DNA of 64,000 nt from Meghimatium bilineatum (lineage: Eukaryota > Mollusca > Gastropoda > Stylommatophora > Philomycidae), in contig CM067298.1 of assembly GCA_034231615.1 (NCBI GenBank), forward strand, positions 63,642,387-63,706,386, given 5' to 3'. Position 1 is the stretch's first letter. Each line of letters opens with the position of its first letter. The notes under the pieces were generated by a model that worked only from the letters and a program-made list of their open reading frames with translations, searched no databases and was not told the DNA's origin. A program made the position numbers and the translations under genes. This document shows positions 44,288 to 56,487 of the stretch, piece after piece.

Positions 44288-47200
44288 AATGTTCGGTTTC
44301 TTCTTCTTCTTCTTTCGTTCACTTGAAACATGTCTATATCTGTAATTCTGTCTCCTTAATAAAACTCACTGTCTTTTGTAGTTCATACAGTGTCCCATAG
44401 AGTTTTGATTCCAGTGTTGTTTCCTCTGGCCAATATGTCTGCCTCAGCGTTTCATGCTCAGAACACTCTTGAAGTATATATTTGGCACTCTGTGCTGCCT
44501 GTCCACATGTACACATGGCTGTGTTGCCAATCTTGAACTTTGTATACATGTGACTGCGGAGTCGGTTGTGTCCTGTTCTGAGACGTAGAATTATAACTTG
44601 TTCTGGTCTGTTCATAATATGATAGTCATCTTGTGTTGGTGTTTGTGGCTTTCTTATTGACTTGATCATCTGTTTTTTCTGATGGTAGGTGATTGGTATA
44701 TCTGGTTGGTCTTCGGCAGCACCTTCCTTAGCCAGTTGGTCTGCTTTTTCATTTCCTGGTATTCCACAGTGAGAGGGTATCCACTGCATGGTTACCCTAT
44801 ACCGGTAAGACAATTCGCTAAGTAGTTTTTTCAAGTCTGTTAGTTTTCCAGACTGGAGAGCTTGAAGCACTGACCTTGCATCTGTCAGGAATACCACAGG
44901 CTGTAGGTCAGAGTTGGAGTTCAGCAGTTTTTTAGCTGCCACACTAATTGCCTGGATTTCTGCATCATAATTATTGCAGAATTTTCCTGTCGGTGTTCTG
45001 ATTGTATCTCTAGGCTTGTGTGGATATTCTATATATACACCTGCACCTCCATTCCTCACGGCATTCTGTGCTGACCCATCTGTGTATACTCTGACCCATA
45101 TATCTTGTGGATATTCCTCATCCAGGAAACTGAGGGTGACTGTCCTTCGCTGCACACTGTTCTGTTCGTCCTCGCTTAGTATTCCTTTCACATGGGTCTG
45201 AATGTATATTGGCATTCCATGGCTTTCACTCCACGGGGTTTGTTCTGGTACAGGCCTTAAGGGGCTGTCAACTTCAGGTAGGTCTGTAAGTTGTCTGCGG
45301 AGTCGTTTAGCTTGATGGATAAAGCTGCTTCTTTTCAGTCGTCCCATTGCTAGATTTTGGAATCTCTCCTTCATTGGATGACTTGGCATACAATGAAACT
45401 TTTCTGCCTGAATTAGTACTTTTGTGTCTCTGCGTTCGCCAAGTGTTTGCATTCTTCCCATTTTCTGCATCTCTGCTATGGGTGTTGATTTCATTGCTCC
45501 CAACATTATTCTAAGTGCCTGGTTTTGCACTTTATCTAGATCTTGTAATGTGGTGTTTGATGCAGGACACCATGCTGCTGAACCATATTCCAGGTGTGGT
45601 CTTATGCCTTGCTGGTAAACTTTACTGAGTATATTCCCACTGGCTCCCCATGTGGTTCCACTTAGTTTTCTCAGGATAGCTAACTTCCTCCTGGCTTTTG
45701 TTGTTGCTTTGTTTATGTGCTGCTTCCATGTCAGTTTATCATCAAAAGTAACTCCGAGGTATGTGGGTTGTTTGTCTTCTTTCAAGAGCTCTCCATCTAT
45801 TTTAATATGACCGGCTTTTTGTTTTGGTGAGAGGGTAAAAAGTGTAGTGCTGCACTTATCTGTGTTAATGCTGATGCACCATCTATTAGCCCATAAGGTT
45901 AGGGCATCGATAGCTCTTTGAATTTGTTTAGTGGCCACTGTCGCATGTTCTTCTGTGCACCAGATCACCAGGTCGTCAGCATACATTGCCACTTTGATCC
46001 CGTGTGGTAGTTCAGCAACTAGGTCATTGATGTAAACCAAGAAAAGTGTGGGCAACAGGACTCCTCCCTGGGGGACTCCATGACGCAGTAGAACTTTCTT
46101 GCTCTTGCGACCATCTAATTGTACCCTGGCTCTTCTATTATGCAGGTATGTTTTTACCCATTTGTACATTCTTGAGGTAACCCTGCAATTTCGCAATTTC
46201 TTTAGGAGCCCTTCTTTCCAGACCTTATCAAATGCTTTCCTGAGGTCTATCCATGCTGCTAGTACCAGTTTCTTTTCTTGGAAGGCATCCTCAATCTCTT
46301 GGGAGAGGTAGGTTGCCTGATCTTCAGTAGAGTAGCACTGTCTGAAACCTGCTTGCTGTGATACCAGAAGGTTTTCACTTTCAAGGTACCACTGCATCCT
46401 AAGATTGATAATGCGTTCCATTGTTTTGCATAGACAGCTTGTGAGGCTGATAGGCCTGTAGTTGGAGACTGTGTTGCCATCTTTTCCTGATTTGAGGAGT
46501 GGTATCATTATTGCTTCTCTCCACGCCTGTGGTACATTACCCGTGGACCAGCTTGTGTTAAAGATCTGCAGTAGCTTTGCTCTTGCTGCAATTCCCAGGT
46601 TTCTAATCATTTCATTGGACACTCCATCAGCTCCAGGGGACTTTTTCATTTTCAATTTGGATATTGCATGCTCCAGTTCTCTCATTGTGATTGGTGCCTC
46701 CATGACTTCAGGTATAGGTTCGCCTTGTCCAATGTTTTGCTGGTTCTCTCGAACCTCCTGTTGTTTGTCTGGGCTGACTTTGATGTTATTGTCTTCTGCA
46801 AAGGAATCTGCAAAGTAATCAGCTGCATGTTTACCTGTTAAAATGTCTCTATCTTTATAAAGTGTGATCCTGGTATTTCTCCCTGTACCTTCATCATTTA
46901 GTTGTTTTACAAGTTTCCATAATTTCCTAGTATCTCTTTCTAGGTTCAGCGACTCTGTTTTTTCTTTCCAGCTACTCCGTCTGGCTTGTAACTTGGCTCT
47001 TTGAAATTTAGCCTTTGTTTGCTGATATTTGTTGTGATGTTCTTGGCTAGGTCTGTTCTCAGCCTGCTGTCTAGATGTTTCCATCTCATTTTGCAGCTTT
47101 TCCAGTTCATCATTCCAGTAGGGTTTGTAGTTTTTGCGTGCTCCCCTGGATATGGTTTTACTAGCAGCATGTAGTATACATTTATTAAATTCACTCACTG

Positions 47201-48366
47201 CTCTATTGATGTCTTTGTCCAAGTTCATGTCCTTAGCTAGAACACTAGTTAAATGCTGGTACATTTTCCAGTCTGCCCTCTTATAGTTCCACCTAGTGAG
47301 CGTGCTGCTGTCCTTGGTAAATTCATTGTGGATTTCCAGAAATACTGGTCTGTGGTCACTACCCCCAAGCTGCTTTCCAACGACACGTGTGATGTTCCAT
47401 TCCAGGCCTGGTGAGTGGAATGCCAGATCTGGTGTAGAGGTGGTGTGCCATACTCTCGAGTAGAAGGTTGGTGAGTCAGCTGGCTGGTTAATAAGGATGA
47501 GATTATTTTCATCCTGCCAGCTCTCAAGTTCCTCACCTCTCTTGTCGATATGATCGTAGCCCCAGCTCTGAGAGTGGCTGTTGAAGTCACCACACACCAT
47601 AAGTCTCTCTTTGTCTGGAATTGTGTCTAGTGCCAATGGTTTATCATTTGGGCAGTAGTAGTTCAGGAGATGGAATTCTGCACTGTCTGTTTTTAGGTGG
47701 AGCATCTGGTATTCTGCCCCTTCCATATATACTTCCAGCTGACATGCACTGATATTGTTTTTAACAAGTGTCAGAATTCCACCCTTTCGCCTGTCCTTTC
47801 GGTCACATCGGTAGCACTGGTAGCCTCTGATTTTGAAGGCTATGTCGCTGCTGAGGTGTGTTTCTTGGATACAGCATATGTTAACTTGTTCTTCACTGAG
47901 GACATTTTCAAGTTCCAATTTTTTGCTGTATCCATCTCTTTTACTGTTGACACCCTCAGCATTCCAGTGCATTATTTTTATTGGTCGTTTGTTTGTTTGG
48001 CCAGTAGCTCTATTCCCTTGCCTCCTGGCTCCTCGGGGCAATTGAGAAGGACTTCCAGTAACTGAGGTTGGGCCCTTTCGAGGTATAGGGCCCGGCACCG
48101 TCCCTGCCTGAACGTCCGCCACAGGGCAGGCACCATAACTATTTATAGATGTAGACATGTTTCCATTGTGTTTTGTGCGTGGCATCCTGATTATCTGTGC
48201 GCCTTTTGGCTGGATGCCTCCGTCTTCAGCACTCTGCTTACTAGGGCAGGACTATGGTCCTGCTCGAGTGGGACTGCCCGACCAGTCTTAGTTTCCAGCC
48301 CCTGATGGCTGAACTAAGCCCCATCACCTCTGCACGGTGCTGGTCTCGATGGAGAATGTTCGGTTT
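44288..48366 (-). mobile_element. LINE-A, full-length copy 2, with 12-bp TSD
   Basis: The insert 44300-48354 is flanked by a perfect 12-bp repeat, AATGTTCGGTTT, at 44288-44299 and 48355-48366. On minus it starts CTCCATCGAG at 48354, has a leader of about 170 bp, one ORF, a 3' UTR under 25 bp and a (GAA)5 tail. The 5' end matches that of copy 1, so both are full length. Confidence 0.95.
44334..48185 (-). CDS. LINE-A polyprotein: APE endonuclease, reverse transcriptase, RNase H (copy 2)
   Basis: An intact 1283-codon frame starting at a real ATG (48185), the likely native start for the family. The function is self-mobilisation: nicking, target-primed reverse transcription and RNA removal. The N-terminal 60 residues are Gly/Pro/Arg-rich with no gag-like finger. 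The endonuclease has HWNAEGVNS, IQETHLS, CGDFNSHSQSWGY and SDHRP. The RT has SPGADG, NYRPISL, AGFRQCYS, WIDLRKAFDKVW and MYADDLVIW. RNase H has YTDGSAQNA, DAEIQAI, LTDARSV and PSHCGIPGNEKAD. Two changes stand out: GGVLLPT where copy 1 and most RTs have GGVLSPT, and AKYILQEC in the C-terminal C-x-C...H...C knuckle, where copy 1 keeps the His. It may therefore be weakened despite the open frame. About 40 residues differ from copy 1. Confidence 0.95.
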   Translation of the reverse strand: MPRTKHNGNMSTSINSYGACPVADVQAGTVPGPIPRKGPTSVTGSPSQLPRGARRQGNRATGQTNKRPIKIMHWNAEGVNSKRDGYSKKLELENVLSEEQVNICCIQETHLSSDIAFKIRGYQCYRCDRKDRRKGGILTLVKNNISACQLEVYMEGAEYQMLHLKTDSAEFHLLNYYCPNDKPLALDTIPDKERLMVCGDFNSHSQSWGYDHIDKRGEELESWQDENNLILINQPADSPTFYSRVWHTTSTPDLAFHSPGLEWNITRVVGKQLGGSDHRPVFLEIHNEFTKDSSTLTRWNYKRADWKMYQHLTSVLAKDMNLDKDINRAVSEFNKCILHAASKTISRGARKNYKPYWNDELEKLQNEMETSRQQAENRPSQEHHNKYQQTKAKFQRAKLQARRSSWKEKTESLNLERDTRKLWKLVKQLNDEGTGRNTRITLYKDRDILTGKHAADYFADSFAEDNNIKVSPDKQQEVRENQQNIGQGEPIPEVMEAPITMRELEHAISKLKMKKSPGADGVSNEMIRNLGIAARAKLLQIFNTSWSTGNVPQAWREAIMIPLLKSGKDGNTVSNYRPISLTSCLCKTMERIINLRMQWYLESENLLVSQQAGFRQCYSTEDQATYLSQEIEDAFQEKKLVLAAWIDLRKAFDKVWKEGLLKKLRNCRVTSRMYKWVKTYLHNRRARVQLDGRKSKKVLLRHGVPQGGVLLPTLFLVYINDLVAELPHGIKVAMYADDLVIWCTEEHATVATKQIQRAIDALTLWANRWCISINTDKCSTTLFTLSPKQKAGHIKIDGELLKEDKQPTYLGVTFDDKLTWKQHINKATTKARRKLAILRKLSGTTWGASGNILSKVYQQGIRPHLEYGSAAWCPASNTTLQDLDKVQNQALRIMLGAMKSTPIAEMQKMGRMQTLGERRDTKVLIQAEKFHCMPSHPMKERFQNLAMGRLKRSSFIHQAKRLRRQLTDLPEVDSPLRPVPEQTPWSESHGMPIYIQTHVKGILSEDEQNSVQRRTVTLSFLDEEYPQDIWVRVYTDGSAQNAVRNGGAGVYIEYPHKPRDTIRTPTGKFCNNYDAEIQAISVAAKKLLNSNSDLQPVVFLTDARSVLQALQSGKLTDLKKLLSELSYRYRVTMQWIPSHCGIPGNEKADQLAKEGAAEDQPDIPITYHQKKQMIKSIRKPQTPTQDDYHIMNRPEQVIILRLRTGHNRLRSHMYTKFKIGNTAMCTCGQAAQSAKYILQECSEHETLRQTYWPEETTLESKLYGTLYELQKTVSFIKETELQI

Positions 48367-48410
48367 AATTCTATGTATGATATGCTACCATTTTATTTTA
48401 AATACTGGTA

Positions 48411-49749
<1,339 letters not shown>

Positions 49750-50937
49750 TGATTTTAGTGGCAGTATGTCACTAAGTAGTTTGCTATTGCTTTCTTAACG
49801 GTCCGAATGTATTAAGGAAATAACAATAATGCCAGATGCGGGGGGTTGAACTCGCTAAATTGGCATGATTTTTCTTGAAAAGTTCACTAATTTCTGATGA
49901 AAAAGAGGGAATTTCACAAGAAAATGGATGAATGATTTTTATGTTTTTGTAGCCTCCTACTAACAACTTACTGAAGACGCATCTATGGCCCTGTTATTCA
50001 CATTATTAATTTATGGTTATTATGAGTCTACTGTAAGTGTATCAATGTTTCTTGGAATTAATAAAATACAAATCTCCTACCTTTTTTTATTAAAAAATTA
50101 CAAGCAAGGAATTCATTAGAAAAATTGCTTCTAGTGAAAAATATTAATATATATAAATGGATTTCTAAAATGTTTATTCAGTACACATCCGGATTAGAAA
50201 TAATTTTCAAATTGCCAATGTTTATGTATAAAAAATATAAGTATATAATTACGTATAGAAAATACAACATTTTTATGTATAAGTGTATGTAGATGTGTGG
50301 ATTTGTAACATGAAGGCTTGAGTGTGTGTTATATTGATGTATATTGATCCCAAAAGAATTATGGACATACATTGTATAACCAGGGGATGAATGGGTATGA
50401 CGGCAGCAGGAATATTAGCAATGTAAATGTGTATACGTAAAAGAAGAGAAACTTGTATTATACCATAAGCTAGAGTGAATATAGATTGATGTATATGTGC
50501 ACATAAATAGAAATATATGTGGATGTACACGTGTATTTATACGTGTATGTGTATTATGCGTAATATATATATACATATATATATATATATAACATGCACT
50601 ATTAGATCTTCCCGCCCACGTGGAGAAACGAACGTATAGAAAGATGATGGCTAAAACATATTCTATTTATTTGGAATGGGTCAGCAACATACACGGAAAT
50701 ATGGAAATGGAGGAACTGAGAAACATACACTGAGACAAGTAAATATGCATAAAGTACCATGTATGGAATAATGAAAGACTAATAATGAATGTAAGTGACG
50801 AACCAATGTATACACATGCAAACATTTATGTGTATATTGATATATATTTTTTACATTTATGCGAGTGTAGAAGCGTGAATAAAGCGTGAGTATCCATAAT
50901 TCTTTTAGGATCAATATAAAACTGCATCTAGAAAATT
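49750..50937. other. Unassigned AT-rich DNA
   Basis: A broken TA tract lies at about 50554-50592. No gene recognised. Confidence 0.4.
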
Positions 50938-51580
50938 ATGGACTTCACCAATTCACCTAACGCAATTATTTTTAATGGACAACAACTTGAAAAGGTACAC
51001 AAATTATTCTATCTAGGAAGCAAATTAACAGTCGACGGTGATGTCATGACAGAAATTACAATTCACATTGCACTATCATCAAGTGCCTTTAACAAAATGT
51101 CTAATATCTGGAGATCAAAGTCAATCAGCACACGCATGACAATGCGCTTATTTAATCCATGCGTTATTCCTGTGGTACCATATGAATGTGAGAGCTGTAA
51201 AATCTCTTTATCTTCAGAAAAGAAATTACTGAATTTCGAGAACAAGTGTCTTTGTAGGATAACTAACACCCATTGGAGTGAATTAAAATCGAATGATAAA
51301 ATCAGAGAAGAGTCACTTCCAAATTTCATCACAGATGATATCAGAAAACGCCGTTGGTCCTACATCGGGCATGTCCTACGCGCAGACATCAACAGAATAC
51401 ACCACCAATCTCTTGAATGGATATCTACAGGCAAAAGAGCCAGAGGTATACCAAAAGAAACACTCAAAAGAACAATACTTAGAGAAAGTAAAAAAAACAT
51501 AATATCCATATTATTCGGTCTCGGCCCTATGCGCTAACTTCAGCGCAAAAGGAACATGAATGAAATGAATTGTTCCATGA
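50938..51580 (+). pseudogene. RTE-like LINE-D C-terminal region
   Basis: An open frame of 199 codons (50938-51537) from the region after the RT palm to near the C-terminus: KIMDFTNSPNA-like start, then KLFYLGSKLTVDGD, then LFNPCVIPVVPYECESCKI where YGCE.W is normal, FENKCLCRITNTHWSE, then KRRWSYIGHVLRADINRI and TGKRARGIPKETLKRTILRE. The last 20 residues are off-frame. A (GAAT)n-like tail follows at about 51555. The catalytic YADD is absent. The long open frame suggests a fairly recent, 5'-truncated insertion. Confidence 0.85.
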
Positions 51581-51614
51581 ATGAGACCATTAAGTGTTGA
51601 CATATATTCTATAA

Positions 51615-51790
51615 CTCTACACTGTATTTGCGCTGTATATCTGGTTGTTTCAGTGCTGATTGGCTTCCTGTGAATCTTACTTTCTTCTATGTATTGTGTT
51701 TTGCTTGTATTTTGTATAACACTGGTTTGTGGTCAGAATTCAAATCAGATCCAGGGTATGTTATCATTGTATCTCTCTCTTGCTCGCGCT
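51615..51790 (-). pseudogene. LINE-B-like endonuclease C-terminus
   Basis: On minus, about 51765-51625 reads ITYPGSDLNSDHKPVLYKIQ, then QSALKQPDIQRKY. This aligns with the LINE-B endonuclease end at 37.77-37.92 kb (TYPGADINSDHNPVL...SALKQQDIQQKY). A short fragment. Confidence 0.75.
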
Positions 51791-51974
51791 CTCTCACTTT
51801 CTCTCTCTCTTCTTATTTAGAATTGAACATAAAGAAAGTTGTTATAATGTTACCCTTTAAATTAATCTGCAATCACCATACAAAGAGGTCAATTGTATTA
51901 AAACAAAATCTGTATCGTACTTTTTTGTGATAAAAACTAACTCTCTTCATATGCAATATAGGCCATAGCGCGCT

Positions 51975-52545
51975 ATATCAGTTTACGAGCCTGTCTAAAT
52001 CAGAATAGCAAAATGGGATACTGGGTGATAATCTGCAAGTTTATTATGACCGTTTAGATATGCTGCATACAGATATGTCTGATCGACTAGACGTACCGCC
52101 TCCGACAGAAATTATCTCAGTATTAGATGCGATAGAAACAAATTGTATGGTGTTAAAAACATGATAGAATGAGTGAGAAATATATTTTCAGGAATCGATG
52201 ATGTCGTCCATCAAGCAATGGGAGAAAAATTCATTGGGTTTCAAATCTGACATTTAACTTAACCCCAAGTTTAAGAAATATTGCCAAGAGTTTTGCTTAC
52301 TTAATGAAATTTCAGATCGCTATTTTACGCTATGGAGAATTATTGAAAATTGCGTATTGCATTTCCAATATATTTCTTAGAAATTAGGGTTATTGCGGTC
52401 ATCAAACTAATTTATCAAATAACTCAACTGTATATTGATAAATGTGATGATTTAAGATTACTGTTAAGTGATTTTCAACCACTTAAAAACTTATTTTCAT
52501 TCACTAAGTTCACCCATCACAATGACAATTTATTTTAGCAGCAGT
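51975..52545 (+). pseudogene. hAT-type transposase C-terminal relic (ZBED5/SCAND3-like)
   Basis: Across frames on + the text reads DNLQVYYDRLDMLHTDMSDR (about 52030-52090), then KFKKYCQEFCLLNEISDRYF (about 52265-52325), then IAFPIYFLEI...VIKLI (52356-52420), then KCDDLRLLLSDFQP (52450-52490). This follows the order of the C-terminal dimerisation region of hAT transposases and of their domesticated ZBED5/SCAND3-type relatives (compare IAFPxSYLVERGFSAV and RGDLRLxLT). Catalytic residues are not identifiable and the frame is broken several times. It is a possible source of transposase for the hAT-like MITEs in the window, but dead now. Confidence 0.75.
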
Positions 52546-53564
52546 GAATAATACAATGTGACATTTTTTGTATTGTGATCATCCCTGCTTAATAATCATT
52601 ATATCCACAAAGTAATTAAATTAATCAATAACAAAACAGTTAAATAGCATCATCATGTAGCTGTATAAAGATTTTGAAAACAATAATAAATTAATTCCTG
52701 CTATCCAACTTTTTCCATCATGGTGGGAGTTGGCGATTCATAATTTATGAGGTCAAGGGAGCGGTGAGACCAAATATATTGAGAAAGACTGATGTACACG
52801 GAGAGCTGATTGAGATACAATGCTTTACGGCAAATACATGAAATTAGTCCGGCTTTTACTGTCTCATCCTTAGCTGTTCCGAGAAACTACATTAGTAATT
52901 ACACTAATTTCATGTTCATTGTGCATTGGAAAACAATAAATTCAGCAGTAATGCTGCCGCAAGCACAATCACATAAAGAACAATTATGAGAGAAAACAAA
53001 CATGTGAATTATGTTAACAAAGATATAACTAAATAAGTATAAATTATATTTGGGATAAATTATCATTTTAAATTGAACAAGTCACATGCAATATAGAGAA
53101 TACGCTAAATTTTCTTCGTTAGCGATTTTAAATTACACATACGCATATTTTTGGTGTCCATTATTATTTTTCTAAACGTCTGATCAAAAATATTTGTCCG
53201 TTTTACAACGATAGCTTGTGTAGATCATATTAGTAGATTCAAATAATGTATTCGGACATGTGCTATCTGTAAATAATTTATGAGATCAGATTTTAACTAT
53301 ATGATGAAAAGAACACTCAATACAATGTAACTTTGATAAAAAATAATATTATTTCTAAGTGATACGTGAAATCTACATATTATGTGTACGGTTGTTGAGG
53401 AAATGATAATCGGAGTTGAAGACCTTCATACAAATAATACTATGTAATATATTCTATCCAGAACGTAGCATTTCGTATGGATAGTTTAAGCTCACCGTGA
53501 ACTTGGGTCAGCCAGCCTGCCTCTGCCAGTGTTTTTGTTAAACATTTTGATATTTCTGTTATAA
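52546..53564. other. Unassigned AT-rich DNA
   Basis: No gene or repeat recognised. Confidence 0.4.
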
Positions 53565-53760
53565 TTTCTTCTTCTTGGGGCCTCTATTACCTTCGATCAT
53601 GCCCTCTATTATGACTCTTTATATATCATCGGGTCTCTTGATATGTTCAAAGAGTCTCAGCTTTGTGGTTATTAAGAAGCCAGTCTTCTTCGATGCTAAT
53701 CCTTCAGCTCACTTTCTAGTGTGTTTTTCTCTCCATACACGGTATTCTCGCAGTAATTAT
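53565..53760 (-). pseudogene. LINE C-terminal fragment (LINE-C/B-like)
   Basis: On minus the text reads RIPWREKHT, then LITTKLRLFEHIKRPDDI, then VIMEGMIEGNRGPKK. This matches the RIPW..KKTN...L..FGH..R...EG.I.G.R tail of RTE-like LINEs, with stops. Confidence 0.6.
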
Positions 53761-53780
53761 TAAAAAGTGACTGAAAAAGT

Positions 53781-54412
53781 GGCGCTATGTTGGTTGGTTG
53801 GTTGGTTGCTGATCCAGCGATCCATAGGCTCATGCCCTTTGACCCAATGTCATTAAAATAGCATTATATTGCTAGGGAGTCTGTGGATTTTGACCCATCC
53901 CTGGCCAGAGCCAACAAATAACTATCACGCCACCAGGATGGTAGGTTTACACCTATGCACTGCTCCAAGCCACTGCAACCAAGATAGGGTTCACTGTGCC
54001 CATTCCCCGCCACCAATTAACTACTGGTTATGTCGAACTTCTCTATTGTTCCAGGCATGCAACCAAATGTTCAAGTCAAAAGGACTGTCACGTCCTGAGT
54101 CACTGTGCGTCTATGATGTACCTCAGCCATAGGAAAAACAGTGATGTCAGTTTCCTCCTCCACAATGCTGTGCAGTACATCTCTGGCTCGCTCCCAACTA
54201 CAGATGGTGCATGCATATATAAAAACACATTGCAATAACACAATAAAAGCATGGGTAGCATAATTGTATAGAATACGTGCCACGAAGCTTCTATAAGACG
54301 ATAAACTCAATATAACGGCATGTCATCTACTAAGGTTTTCTGTTGCATCGGTAATTTGTATACTGAGCCATTGGTGAGACCCACAGACGCAACCACATGC
54401 GTGGTGCTATAT
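53781..54412 (-). mobile_element. S retroposon, copy 3
   Basis: The insert 53791-54402 is flanked by GGCGCTATGT (53781-53790) and GGTGCTATAT (54403-54412), a 10-bp TSD with two mismatches. On minus it starts CACGCATGTGGTTGCGTC and ends in CAACCAACCAACCAACC. The region matching the copy-2 tRNA-like part (about 53942-54016) is more decayed, with GGGCACAGTGA in place of the A box. Frames on either strand are incidental. Confidence 0.85.
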
Positions 54413-54699
54413 CAATATTAAATGAGAAAGAAACATTGTGATATAGTGTTGAAACATATCAGCAAGTCCTGATAAGTTAGTCACTCAATGAACTGTCCTA
54501 TGTGCCATACTAAGCATCTTCAATGTTTGTCCTATGCTTTACCTCTTCAACTTAAACCATACATGTAATTCCTTAGCTCATCTCTGCTGTCTGTTGACAC
54601 TTTCCTTTTCATTACACATACTTCTCTTTATTGTGAATTTATTTTAAAGTACACAGTTTTACTATAGTTTTCTGCTTATTTACTTAATTTAATACGTTA

Positions 54700-56275
54700 C
54701 GCTTATAGCAACACTGCTGTACAGTACAAGCTAAATCGGAGGTCGTGCATGATTACACATGATGGCGCATTACACAGTCGGTCGGCTCCTGTTTTACCAA
54801 GTTTGACACATAGGGCGGATGTCATAGTTCTCCATGCATGTCGGTCAGTTGCCAAGTATTGCAGGTCTTGTGCATTTATGCCTGTTGATTTTAACTCATT
54901 CATGAATGTTCTTCCTAGCGTTGTTTTTGGTCTTCCCTGTTTTCGTTTCCCGTCTGGTGTCCACATTAAGACGTGTGGAATTCTGTCTTCCTTCATTATA
55001 AGTATGTGGTCGATGTATGACCAGCGGCGTTTTCTGATGTTGTTCGTCACATATTTTTGTTGCGTCTCCTCTCTTAGTATGTCGATTGATATGAAGTCTT
55101 TCCAGTTAATGTTTGTGATTTTTCTGACGCATCTATTCTCAAAGGCAACTAACTTCTTATCCATTATTAGAGTATATTTCCAACTTTCACATCCATATGT
55201 CAATAATGGAATCACACTTGTATTGAGTAGTCGCAGTTTGATGTGTTTACTAGCGATCCTCGATCTCCAGATGATTAAAAGTTTGTTAAAGGCGTTGGAG
55301 ACTAGAGCGATTCGAGTCTTTATTTCTGAGTTTGCATCATCGTCTACTGTTATCTTGCTTCTAAAACATACGAAATATGAAACGTTGTGTATTATATTGT
55401 CATCTAGTTTAATTGAAACTGTCAGGCCCGTAAAGTTAATGATTTTCGTTTTATGTTTGTTTATTTTCAGGCTTATCTGTTGCATAAAAAAATTGAGTCT
55501 CTCTGTTTTTTCTTGGAGATCTTGGTGTGTTGAACTCAGTAGAGCAATATCATCTGCGAAGGTGAGATCTTCCAGGGTCTTGTTGTTTACCCATTTGATT
55601 CCTAGTTATTTTTGATCTGTGCATTTCTTCATCACCCAGTCAATGGCGATGCAAAACAGTATGTAAAACAAGACGCATCCTTGTTTTACTCCAGTTTTCA
55701 ATGGTAACCAGCTGGAAGAACCACTTTCTGTTCTTACACAGCAAGCCGTATCGGAGTAAAAAAGCTTTCATGATATTGATGTATTTCGTAGAGATGCCGT
55801 AAAGTGTGAGAATTTTTCAGAAAGATATGGTCTATAAAGACTATCGAAAACTTTCTGGAAATCTACAAAATTGTTCATTGGTTTTAATTGTCTTTCTGTG
55901 GATTCTTCTATTATTGTTCTTAAATTGTAGATGTAATCTATTGTTGAACGGCGAGGACTAAAGCCCGCATGTTCTCCTCTGCGAGGCTCTTCAATGGATT
56001 TTCTTATTTGCAGTAATATACTGAGAAAGACTTTACCAGAGATGGATAGTAATGTGATACATCGACAATTGTTGCAGTCAGACAGATCTCCTTTCGTCGA
56101 TAATTTAGCAATTTTTCCATTTCTCCATTGTTGTGATGATGATTCATTCTACCATAGGTGGTTCAATAGAGATAGTAGGTGGTTTAGGGAAGTGTCGTCA
56201 GCTGCTTTTAGCATTTCTCCTGAATATCGTCATCTGCAGTTGCTTTATAGTTTTTCACATTTTTTATAGTTGATT
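54700..56275 (-). pseudogene. RTE-like LINE-E, RT to C-terminus
   Basis: On minus, 56260-55490 holds broken RT text: FVDFQKVFDS, then TGVKQGCVLFYILFCIAIDW, then ADDIALLSSTHQDLQEKTER. From 55485 to 54703 a 260-codon frame is open: KINKHKTKIINF, then YGCESWKYTL, FENRCVRKITNINWKD, then KRRWSYIDHILIMKEDRIPH, GKRKQGRPKTTLGRTF and RHAWRTMTSALCVKLGKTGA. Intact relatives end close to that last block. The endonuclease is missing and the palm has stops, so it is dead. A 288-codon frame on the opposite strand (54749-55615) is only its antisense shadow. Confidence 0.88.
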
Positions 56276-56487
56276 TGATCTCCTAAAGTGGTATATTCCC
56301 ACACGATGTATTTAATAGTGACATTTGATTATCCTTCGTTATGGTGGGGATGTTCGTGATTGTTGGATTACGCACCAATGTTAATAATTATAAAGAAATC
56401 CTAGCTATACAAAATGTATGAATTATTGAAATGTTTTAAGTGCTTAAAATAGCATTAACCTATCCAAGGAAATATATGTTATATCAC

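Noticed and set aside
54749-55615. Open frame of 288 codons on +
   Set aside because: It is the antisense of the LINE-E C-terminal frame, which carries clear RTE motifs. The + frame has none.
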